From positions 1 through 7,723 of the forward strand of contig JALFLX010000033.1 of NCBI GenBank assembly GCA_022774485.1: 7,723 bases of DNA, written 5' to 3'. This document shows, one piece after another, positions 1 to 6,019 of this stretch. Below the pieces are notes generated by a model, which saw only the letters and a program-made list of their open reading frames with translations, had not been told where the DNA came from and did not search any database. The position numbers and the translations under genes are program-made. Each line of letters begins with the position of its first letter. The first letter of the stretch is position 1. The stretch is from Bacilli bacterium. Its GTDB lineage: Bacteria > Bacillota_I > Bacilli_A > RFN20 > CAG-288.

Positions 1-98
1 AAAGACTTACCGTTAGACAAAATAAAAGGCAAAGAGCTTTTCTTTGCCTCTTCCACATCGATATCAAAAGAACAGTGCGAGAGACTAATCTCACTCAT
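1..98 (-). CDS. Possible start of a further operon gene, overlapping the sigma stop (ATGA), cut by window edge
   Basis: An ATG at 98-96 overlaps the TGA of the second sigma gene as ATGA and opens a frame without stops to the window edge. It reads MSEISLSHCSFDIDVEEAKK, then SSLPFILSNGKS. The ATGA overlap fits the tight packing of the three preceding genes. Against it, the bases before this ATG (GCAGAGCGA) contain no good Shine-Dalgarno site, unlike the internal operon genes, and a terminator-like hairpin lies inside the frame. Thirty-two open codons are not rare by chance. I do not recognise the sequence. It is recorded as an alternative to a non-coding operon end. Confidence 0.25.
   Translation of the reverse strand, partial: MSEISLSHCSFDIDVEEAKKSSLPFILSNGKS
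18..52 (-). terminator. Intrinsic terminator-like hairpin at the operon end
   Basis: On the minus strand the arms AAGAGGCAAAGA (52-41) and TCTTTGCCTTTT (35-24) pair over 12 bp with one G-U and a five-base loop AAAGC. Nine inner pairs are perfect. The stem runs into TTTTATTTTG (27-18), so it has the T tract needed for minus-strand termination. On the plus strand no T tract follows. It lies 43 bases after the second sigma stop, a natural place for the operon to end. The alternative is that it lies inside a coding frame that starts at 98. Confidence 0.6.
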
Positions 99-1006
99 TC
101 GCTCTGCATGAAATCTTTCAGTTTCTTCTTCGCGTTTTCCTCAATCTGACGGATTCGCTCCACGCTCTTATCATATTCTTTCGCAAGCTCGTTGAGCGTT
201 TTTTTCTTGCTTCCATCCATCGGGTTACGAGAGAGAAGAATATCCCGTTCCATATCGCTTAACATCAAAAATCCACGCCTAAGCTGTTCCATCGACTCTT
301 GCGCTAAAGCCATCTCTTCTGGAGTCGGATCAGAAGAGGGTAAGAAATCTAAGAAAGAAGATTCCTCATCTGTACCGACATCAAGCGGAACGGTCGAAGA
401 AGTATTCATCGAGTCTTGAATCTCTGCGATTTCTTCTTCGGAAAATTGACCCTCTAGACGAGCGGAAATCTCAGCAGCAGTCGGCGCGCGGTGTAATTTC
501 TTCTGAAGTTCCTCAAAGGCATTTTGAATCAACTTTCTCTTCCGTAAGATATGGCTAGGAATTCTGATCACTCTGAGCTTGTTTGTCAAGAAAGAGAAAA
601 TGGCATTGCGAATATAAATCGTAGCGAGGGTAGAAAACTGGGTGTTCATCTCCGCCTTGAAATCTTTGATCGCACTGATCATGCCAGAGCTTCCTTCTTG
701 GATAAAGTCCATGATGAGATTCTCTTTTCTGTCTTTTGAGCTCTGAGAGGAAAACGCATCGGCAATCTCATTGCTGACTTTTAAAATTAACCGGATATTG
801 CCAGTCACAATTTCATCCTGAATCTCCGCTTTTCTTTCCGGGTCACTTTCCGCTTGATATTCCGCAATTAAGCGTAAGTTATCTTCGTTGTTATAAACTG
901 GATATCCTTTGATTTGCTCTAAGAAGAGATGATAAGCATCTTGTTTAGCAGAAGAGAAATCATCATCTTCATCCATCTCTTCAACTCTCACTTTATCATC
1001 AAGCAT
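95..1006 (-). CDS. Divergent sigma-70 family factor (second sigma of the operon)
   Basis: From the ATG at 1006 this is a 303-residue protein with sigma regions 1.2, 2, 3 and 4 but no region 1.1, so it is a group 2- or group 3-like factor that should compete with RpoD for core polymerase. Residues 1-16 are acidic. Region 1.2 is about 24-50 (YHLFLEQIKGYPVYNNEDN). Region 2 is about 66-152, with FIQEGSSGMISAIKDF (core-binding) and FSTLATIYIRNAIFSFLTNK (123-143 area). RIPSHI opens region 3. The finger region is around 203-230. Region 4 ends with VERIRQIEENAKKKLK (282-297). Against RpoD it has about 10 extra residues between 2.1 and 2.2 (around 86-96) and altered promoter-reading residues, so it probably recognises a different -10. 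It overlaps the Nif3-family gene by 8 bases, so it is likely translationally coupled and cotranscribed with rpoD. No anti-sigma gene is visible in the window. I do not recognise a named subfamily. Confidence 0.9.
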   Translation of the reverse strand: MLDDKVRVEEMDEDDDFSSAKQDAYHLFLEQIKGYPVYNNEDNLRLIAEYQAESDPERKAEIQDEIVTGNIRLILKVSNEIADAFSSQSSKDRKENLIMDFIQEGSSGMISAIKDFKAEMNTQFSTLATIYIRNAIFSFLTNKLRVIRIPSHILRKRKLIQNAFEELQKKLHRAPTAAEISARLEGQFSEEEIAEIQDSMNTSSTVPLDVGTDEESSFLDFLPSSDPTPEEMALAQESMEQLRRGFLMLSDMERDILLSRNPMDGSKKKTLNELAKEYDKSVERIRQIEENAKKKLKDFMQSE

Positions 1007-1787
1007 GCTCTTCCCCTCCATAACAAGAAAAATAATGTTGGCAATAAACAGGAATCAAATTCAAATCCGGATCGATTTGCCTTAAGATTCTACTCATTCC
1101 CTCGATAAAACACTTCTCTTCACACTCGTGAGGCAGATCGATATAATTCAAACCGTAACGAGTGATATCTAAACGTGAATGGTGAGCCATATCACCAGAG
1201 ATATAGACATCTGCCCCGTGTTCAAAGGCAGTACGAGACATATTTCCACCACCTCCTAATACGACAGCAATTCGTTGTATCTCCTCTTTCTCCCCTTTTA
1301 AATATTGGATGTAAGGAAGAGAAAAGACAGATTGAATTTTCGAAAGCAACTCAAAAATAGAAATTGGTTTTTCAACATCAGTATATCGATACGTAGGGTC
1401 ATCCAAAACAAAAGGATTCATCGAAAGAAGAGAGAAAAACGTGTCATTCATTCCACCTTGTCCTTTATCGAAATTTGTGTGGAATGAATAAAGAAGAATG
1501 TCATTCTTCAAAAGATTCTCTAATAAAATCTGTTTCTTAGGGTCCTTCAACAAGACATCATTTTTCTTTCCAAAGAAGAAAGGATGATGGCTTAAGATAA
1601 GCGCATGGGGATGAGAAAGCATCACTTTCTCAACATCTTCGGTGTAATCAAGACATAAGATTATTTCCTCAATCTCTCTTGAAGAGGAAAGCACACCAGC
1701 TTGATAGCCAGAGTGATCCCAGATATCCTGTGAGCGATACGGAAAATAGGAATATAATTTCTTGATCAGTTTATTCGCTTTTATCAT
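999..1787 (-). CDS. Nif3-like dinuclear metal center protein (YbgI/YqfO family, short form)
   Basis: The 262-residue protein belongs to the Nif3/DUF34 family, hexameric toroids with two metal ions per subunit. Its biochemical role is not settled (GTP cyclohydrolase I-like and metal-chaperone roles have been proposed). The metal ligands are recognisable: His67 and His68 in LSHHPFFF, Asp107 in HTNFDKGQGGMND, and His220 with Glu224 in DLPHECEEKCF. Other family features are WDHSGYQAG (23-31), a glycine-rich GGGGNMS (178-184) and ADVYISGDMAHH (192-203). The length matches the short E. coli YbgI-type protein; it lacks the insertion domain that makes B. subtilis YqfO about 370 residues. The ATG at 1787 has GGAGG nine bases upstream, inside trmK, and the genes overlap by 17 bases. 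Its partner trmK is a conserved neighbour. Its TGA stop overlaps the second sigma gene by 8 bases. Confidence 0.92.
   Translation of the reverse strand: MIKANKLIKKLYSYFPYRSQDIWDHSGYQAGVLSSSREIEEIILCLDYTEDVEKVMLSHPHALILSHHPFFFGKKNDVLLKDPKKQILLENLLKNDILLYSFHTNFDKGQGGMNDTFFSLLSMNPFVLDDPTYRYTDVEKPISIFELLSKIQSVFSLPYIQYLKGEKEEIQRIAVVLGGGGNMSRTAFEHGADVYISGDMAHHSRLDITRYGLNYIDLPHECEEKCFIEGMSRILRQIDPDLNLIPVYCQHYFSCYGGEEHA
1015..1019 (-). promoter_or_regulatory. Ribosome binding site that fixes the start of the second sigma gene
   Basis: GGAGG (part of GGAGGGG) lies 8 bases before the ATG at 1006-1004. The alternative ATG at 1021 is itself partly this site and has only T-rich sequence upstream. The later start is preferred. 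Confidence 0.75.
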
Positions 1788-2418
1788 ATGCTAACGCCTC
1801 CAATACAAGCTTGTAGTAGTTCAGATTTCGCTTTTTTCCTTGCTGATTCAAGGATTCAATTCTTCTTTTCTCTATGTTGAGAAATTCTATAAGTATCGGG
1901 TCTTTCTTTTGTAAGGGAGCAAGGCCAAACTGACGCTCCACCTCATTTAATTCTTCTTTCCCTCTGACATAGAAAAGAATCGGATAATATCGTTTTTCAT
2001 AGATATAAGAGCCATCGACATTTTGAAATCCGAAAGAATTTAAGGTGCTCACACAGAGAGGAACATCACTCTGCGGCTCCACTAAAATCGATTCAATTTG
2101 AGATAATTTATCAGGATATCGAGAGAGAATCTCAGCAATTGTCTTTCCACCCATTCCAAGAAGAACAAGAGTTTTCACATCGTTAGGAAGCACATCAATT
2201 CCGTCGCTGTAAAGACAAGTGACTGGATAGATACTTCCTTTCACACTTTTGACTAAGGTCTCATAGGGACCTATTTTGTTTTCACAAGCGTATACTTTCT
2301 TTCCTTCCTTTGCTAACGCCAAAGAGAGCAGACCGTGGTCTGCTCCGATATCAAATACGACAGTGGCGTCATGTAAGTAGCCCTTTGCTTTCAAAAGGCG
2401 CTTAGAAAGATCAATCAC
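1771..2418 (-). CDS. trmK: tRNA (adenine(22)-N1)-methyltransferase TrmK
   Basis: TrmK uses S-adenosylmethionine to make 1-methyladenosine at position 22 of certain tRNAs (family knowledge from B. subtilis YqfN/TrmK). The 215-residue protein has a Rossmann-type methyltransferase domain. Visible marks are the SAM-binding DIGADHG at 23-29, an acidic strand end at Glu46, NKIGPYE at 48-53 (family NkGPye), [13 protein letters not shown] at 86-98, and EPQSD at 114-118 where the family has a QP/EP-N-like active-site turn. The C-terminal 60 residues are helical and charged, matching the family's coiled-coil tail. The start is GTG (2418-2416), inside the last codons of rpoD, with AAGGA five bases upstream; the 8-base overlap suggests translational coupling. 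The 3' end overlaps the next gene by 17 bases. The position after rpoD and before a Nif3-family gene is conserved in Firmicutes and Mollicutes, which strengthens the call. Confidence 0.9.
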   Translation of the reverse strand: MIDLSKRLLKAKGYLHDATVVFDIGADHGLLSLALAKEGKKVYACENKIGPYETLVKSVKGSIYPVTCLYSDGIDVLPNDVKTLVLLGMGGKTIAEILSRYPDKLSQIESILVEPQSDVPLCVSTLNSFGFQNVDGSYIYEKRYYPILFYVRGKEELNEVERQFGLAPLQKKDPILIEFLNIEKRRIESLNQQGKKRNLNYYKLVLEALAYDKSE

Positions 2419-3940
2419 GGAAATCCTTTAACAGTTTGGCTCTCGCAGGATGGCGAAGTTTCTTTAAGGCTTTTGCTTCGATTTGACGGATACGCTCTCT
2501 AGTGACATTGAACTCGCGTCCGACCTCTTCCAAAGTATGTCCTTTTCCATCTTCTAAACCGTAGCGGAGACGGATGACTCTCGCTTCACGCTCGGTGAGC
2601 TGAGAGAGAACTTCGTTGATTCTGTCATTCTCCATCGAGCGGTTTGCGTACTCATAAGGAGAGATGTTGTCCTTATCCTCGATAAAGTCACCGACATGGG
2701 AGTCTTCCTCCTCACCGACTGGCTTTTCTAAGGAGAGCGGATCTAAAGCGATCTGTTGAATCTCGCGGATACGAGAAGCGGTAAGCATTCCACCGAGTTC
2801 TTCGGAAATCTCTTCAGCGGTAGGATCGCGGTTGAGTTTCTGGGTGAGCTTTCTCTGAGCGCGGGTAATCTTGTTAATCGTCTCGACCATATGGACTGGA
2901 ATACGGATGGTTCTAGCTTGATCGGCAAGGGCACGGGTGATGGCCTGACGGATCCACCAGGTGGCGTAAGTAGAGAATTTGAAGCCTCTTGTGTAATCAA
3001 ACTTATCGACTGCCTTCATCAAGCCTAAGTTACCTTCTTGAATCAAATCTAAGAAGTCCATACCGCGGTTGACATAGTGCTTTGCGATAGAGACAACAAG
3101 CTTCAAATTGCACTGGATGAGCTCTTCCTTAGCCTCTTCATCCCCTGCTAATACACGCTTAGCAAGCTCGACTTCTTCCTCTTTGGTCTGGAGGACTTGA
3201 TAAGCGCCGATCGCGTGGAGATACTGGCGGACAGGGTCGGTATTTTTGACATCGGCTGGGTTGTAATAATCATCGTCATCCGAGAGGTCTTCCTCTTCGG
3301 TGAATTCATCCTCATTATCGCTAAAATCAGCTTCGTCATCTAAATTTTCTAAAAGCTCTTCTTCCGTATCATCTTCGCAGTGGATGGAGCTCTCTAATAA
3401 GAATTCTTGTATGGCGGCTAATTCATCATCGGTCAGATCAAACTTTCCGAAGAATTTATCGAAATCAGTCTGTTTGTAGATGCCGTTTTTCTTCTTACAA
3501 AAATCTAAGAATTTCGCTTTGACATCATCGATGGTTTGAATCTCTTTCCCCTCTTTCACAAGGTCAGAAACCTTTTTTCCTTTCTTAGATTTGCTCTTTT
3601 TCAAAAACGCTTCTTCGAGGGCATCATCGACAATCGGTTCTTCACTCTCTTTGGCCGAGCTAAAGATCTCTTCTAAGGCAGCATCCGGATCTTCGTTGAG
3701 AATCTCCTCTTCAAGATCGATTGAAACATCCACTTCTTTGGCCTTGACATCTTCTTGAAGCTTCATTTGAATCGCTTCTTCCTTTTTCTGAGAATTCTCT
3801 TTTTTACTGGCAGCTTTTTTGCTTGCAGTTTTCTTTGCAGGAGACTTTTTCTCCGCGGTTGTCTTAGCAGAAGAAGTTTTCTTTGGGGTCTTTACGCTTT
3901 CTTCTTCTAAGTTCATCTCTGTTTTTTTCTTTGTTGCCAT
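2411..3940 (-). CDS. rpoD: Primary RNA polymerase sigma factor RpoD/SigA with long basic N-terminal tail
   Basis: This is the housekeeping sigma factor, directing core RNA polymerase to -10/-35 promoters. Its 509 residues compare with about 370 in most Firmicutes; the excess is at the N-terminus. Residues 1-60 are rich in Lys, Ala, Ser, Thr and Pro ([17 protein letters not shown]). A mixed and acidic stretch follows, then a region 1.1-like fold at about 134-190 ([12 protein letters not shown]...FDLTDDEL) and a very acidic linker at about 187-226. The core is canonical: region 1.2 from DPVRQYL (235); region 2 with [19 protein letters not shown] (296-314) and [20 protein letters not shown] (322-341), keeping all -10 reading and melting residues; region 3 with the finger; region 4.2 with [18 protein letters not shown] (479-496). 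The end LLKDF is typical. It follows dnaG, as in many bacteria, and overlaps the start of trmK by 8 bases. Confidence 0.97.
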   Translation of the reverse strand: MATKKKTEMNLEEESVKTPKKTSSAKTTAEKKSPAKKTASKKAASKKENSQKKEEAIQMKLQEDVKAKEVDVSIDLEEEILNEDPDAALEEIFSSAKESEEPIVDDALEEAFLKKSKSKKGKKVSDLVKEGKEIQTIDDVKAKFLDFCKKKNGIYKQTDFDKFFGKFDLTDDELAAIQEFLLESSIHCEDDTEEELLENLDDEADFSDNEDEFTEEEDLSDDDDYYNPADVKNTDPVRQYLHAIGAYQVLQTKEEEVELAKRVLAGDEEAKEELIQCNLKLVVSIAKHYVNRGMDFLDLIQEGNLGLMKAVDKFDYTRGFKFSTYATWWIRQAITRALADQARTIRIPVHMVETINKITRAQRKLTQKLNRDPTAEEISEELGGMLTASRIREIQQIALDPLSLEKPVGEEEDSHVGDFIEDKDNISPYEYANRSMENDRINEVLSQLTEREARVIRLRYGLEDGKGHTLEEVGREFNVTRERIRQIEAKALKKLRHPARAKLLKDFRD

Positions 3941-3947
3941 GTGTTTT

Positions 3948-3955
3948 CTCCCTTT
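3948..3955 (-). promoter_or_regulatory. Strong ribosome binding site of rpoD
   Basis: AAAGGGAG lies 7 bases upstream of the rpoD ATG (3940-3938) in the dnaG-rpoD gap. It supports the long RpoD start and therefore the basic N-terminal tail; no comparably placed site is seen before the internal Met59. Confidence 0.75.
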
Positions 3956-3993
3956 ATCGTTATTCTTATTTCAAAAATTGATATTTTCAAGTA

Positions 3994-6018
3994 TTAAATA
4001 TTTCCACCAGCTTTTTTGATCTTCATTCTGAGATTCGTTTTCTCGATGAGAGAAGCGGTATCGTCTGTCCCTTGTAAGTTCATTCTCTTGACGAGATTAG
4101 CGTATTCCACATAGAGAGGATGAAGTGTTAAGAGTGTTTCAAACTGCTCTTTGGAATAGCCTTCTTGTCCGATTTCTTTTGATAGGGCAACGCTCTTTAG
4201 AAGAAGAGAAATCTCCTTATCCTCAAGCAACTCATGAGTCTCTTCTACGCCGAAAGGATCCTCTTCATCGACTTCTGGTTCATCGTTGAAATGCTGAATT
4301 CTCTCTTCTAAGGAAAGATAATTTCCTTTTTCAAGCGGTGTCTTTTTAAGAGGCTCTGAGAAGTATTCTTCGCCAATTAAACGAGAGAGAACGCCAAAGG
4401 GCGGATATTCAAAGTCAACTCTTCTCTCATCAAGAATTTGATAGGCAATTCTTGATAGAGGAAGCTGAAGAAGAATGGATGCCTCATTCTTATAGAGAGG
4501 GAAGAGTTCTTGACTACTTGACGAAGCGATTTGCTTCACCTCTTCAAAATATTCGTTCATCTTCTCTCCAAGGAGATATTTATCGCCCATCATAACCGGA
4601 TCACGAGTGACCCTCGCTTTAGGATAGAATCGTCTTTTCGGTTCATATTCGCTTTTGGGATTCTCTTCTTTAAACTCTTTGAATTCTTTTTGAGGATGGG
4701 TTCCATCGCGATAGTTTTGAAGCACTTTGCGGATCGTCTCTTCACTTAACGTGCAAGCGTTTTTGATCACTTCGATATCTTTCTCCTGTGAGATTGGATC
4801 AAGGGAGTAGAAGTACGGAGCGACCTTTTTTAGATACGCTTGAATCTCTACAGTATCAGAGAGGCTATTTCGATCTTTACAGGTACGCCTTAAGAAGAAG
4901 AGGACTGGATCATAGAGCCGGTTAAGCTCTTTGACAAGAGTTTCTTTTCCTTCGTTCGTCAAGACTTCATCCGCATCTTTATAGTTCTTAAATTTGCGGA
5001 CAATCCGAAAAGGAATCTTTGCTTCTAATAAGGATTGACATGCACTCTCTTCTCCAAGCTGTCCTGCTTCATCAGAATCGAGACACAGTCTCACTTCTAC
5101 TCCGAGTTTCTTTAACACGTGAAGATGTTCGTGAGAAAGCGCTGTGCCCATCGTGCCAGCGCACTCAAGAACACCGGCTCTCACCAAAGCGATGACATCC
5201 ATAAACCCCTCGACAAGATAGAGATAACCGTGTTTCTTGGCGCTGTCTTTCGCTTGATCAAAGTGATAGAGAATCTGGTTCTTGATGAAAAGCTTTGTCT
5301 CCGGGTAATTGATGTATTTTCTGCTGTCTTGACCTTTCTCAAGGATTCTTCCTGAGAATGCGACTAAATGGCCGTAGTTATCGTAAATTGGGAACATCAA
5401 TCGATCTTGATAGCGATCTTCAAAGGAAGCGGAATCGGAGAGAATACCAGCTCTCGTGAGAGTTTTGATCTCGTAGCCTAACTTCCTTAACGCATGTATT
5501 GACTGTTTTTGATCTTTGGGGGCATAGCCTAAAGAGAAGTGCTCCACCACTTCTTTAGGAATCTTTCTGTTCTCAAGATATTTTCGACAAGCTTCGCCAT
5601 CGCTAGATAGAAGCGAGAGAGAATAGAATTTCTTGAGATCTAACAGCGCGTTTAATTCAGTAGCATACTGTTTTTCAAAAGAGAGCTCTCCTGTTTTTCT
5701 TCCCGACTCTTCTGGCAAAGGAAGAGAGCAGATCTCGCACACTTTTTTGAGCGCTTCCCACTTGCTGACTTTGCAGTAGAGCTCGACAAAGCGGATAGAG
5801 TCACCCATCGTTCCACAGACAAAGCAATGAAAATTATTTCGTTGCAGATTGATCTGCATCGAGGGATTGGTATCCGGATGGAAGGGACAAATCGCATAGT
5901 AAATCTTCCCCTTCCTGACAAGGTGATTTTGACCCAAGAAGTAGCTGACCACTTTCAGAATGTCAGACTTCTTGCTGACCTCGGAGAAGATATTCGAAAC
6001 CGAACTGTTTTCCGCCAT
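3994..6018 (-). CDS. dnaG: DNA primase DnaG
   Basis: DnaG makes the RNA primers for lagging-strand and origin DNA synthesis and binds the replicative helicase through its C-terminus. The 674-residue protein has the expected order of domains. The CHC2 zinc finger has Cys44, His47, Cys65 and Cys68 (CPFHPDTNPS...FHCFVCG). The polymerase-core basic motif DRLMFPIYDNYGHLVAFSGR is at about 205-224. The TOPRIM metal site shows VEGFMDVIAL (269-278, catalytic Glu270), GTALS (291-295) and LDSDEAG (313-319), with Asp314 and Asp316. The region from about 380 on is divergent and should hold the helicase-binding domain. It contains a basic stretch (about 440-475) and an acidic one (about 577-602). It is longer than the roughly 600 residues usual in Bacilli, and the extra length is in this C-terminal part. 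A GAGG site (6026-6023) overlaps the end of glyRS, four bases before the ATG. The stop is TAA, followed by a 53-base AT-rich gap to rpoD. Confidence 0.96.
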   Translation of the reverse strand: MAENSSVSNIFSEVSKKSDILKVVSYFLGQNHLVRKGKIYYAICPFHPDTNPSMQINLQRNNFHCFVCGTMGDSIRFVELYCKVSKWEALKKVCEICSLPLPEESGRKTGELSFEKQYATELNALLDLKKFYSLSLLSSDGEACRKYLENRKIPKEVVEHFSLGYAPKDQKQSIHALRKLGYEIKTLTRAGILSDSASFEDRYQDRLMFPIYDNYGHLVAFSGRILEKGQDSRKYINYPETKLFIKNQILYHFDQAKDSAKKHGYLYLVEGFMDVIALVRAGVLECAGTMGTALSHEHLHVLKKLGVEVRLCLDSDEAGQLGEESACQSLLEAKIPFRIVRKFKNYKDADEVLTNEGKETLVKELNRLYDPVLFFLRRTCKDRNSLSDTVEIQAYLKKVAPYFYSLDPISQEKDIEVIKNACTLSEETIRKVLQNYRDGTHPQKEFKEFKEENPKSEYEPKRRFYPKARVTRDPVMMGDKYLLGEKMNEYFEEVKQIASSSSQELFPLYKNEASILLQLPLSRIAYQILDERRVDFEYPPFGVLSRLIGEEYFSEPLKKTPLEKGNYLSLEERIQHFNDEPEVDEEDPFGVEETHELLEDKEISLLLKSVALSKEIGQEGYSKEQFETLLTLHPLYVEYANLVKRMNLQGTDDTASLIEKTNLRMKIKKAGGNI

Positions 6019-6019
6019 T

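Noticed and set aside
1..111. Plus-strand open frame ending in ISKEQCERLISLIRSA and TGA, possibly the tail of a convergent gene
   Set aside because: It is only 36 codons, has no start in the window, would contain the terminator-like hairpin of the opposite operon and overlap the sigma gene by 17 bases. I do not recognise it. It is kept as an alternative in the findings, not as a feature.
2743..3000. Second minus-strand frame of 85 codons inside rpoD
   Set aside because: It overlaps conserved sigma regions 2-3 in another frame; its Ser/Arg/Pro-rich composition is that of a shifted reading of the real gene.
2756..3028. Plus-strand open frame of 90 codons inside rpoD
   Set aside because: It is antisense to the best-conserved part of rpoD, has no recognisable motif and is explained by the codon pattern of the opposite strand. 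The same applies to the other plus-strand frames across dnaG, glyRS and the sigma gene.
3962..3990. Promoter-like pair TTGAAA, 17 bases, AAGAAT on the minus strand in the dnaG-rpoD gap
   Set aside because: The -10 matches only 4 of 6, and the start of transcription would fall inside the rpoD ribosome site, leaving almost no leader. In AT-rich sequence such a match is expected by chance.
3976..3990. Small TTGA/TCAA hairpin followed by T5 after dnaG, a possible attenuator before rpoD
   Set aside because: The stem is only four base pairs, mostly A-T, which is too weak for a terminator.
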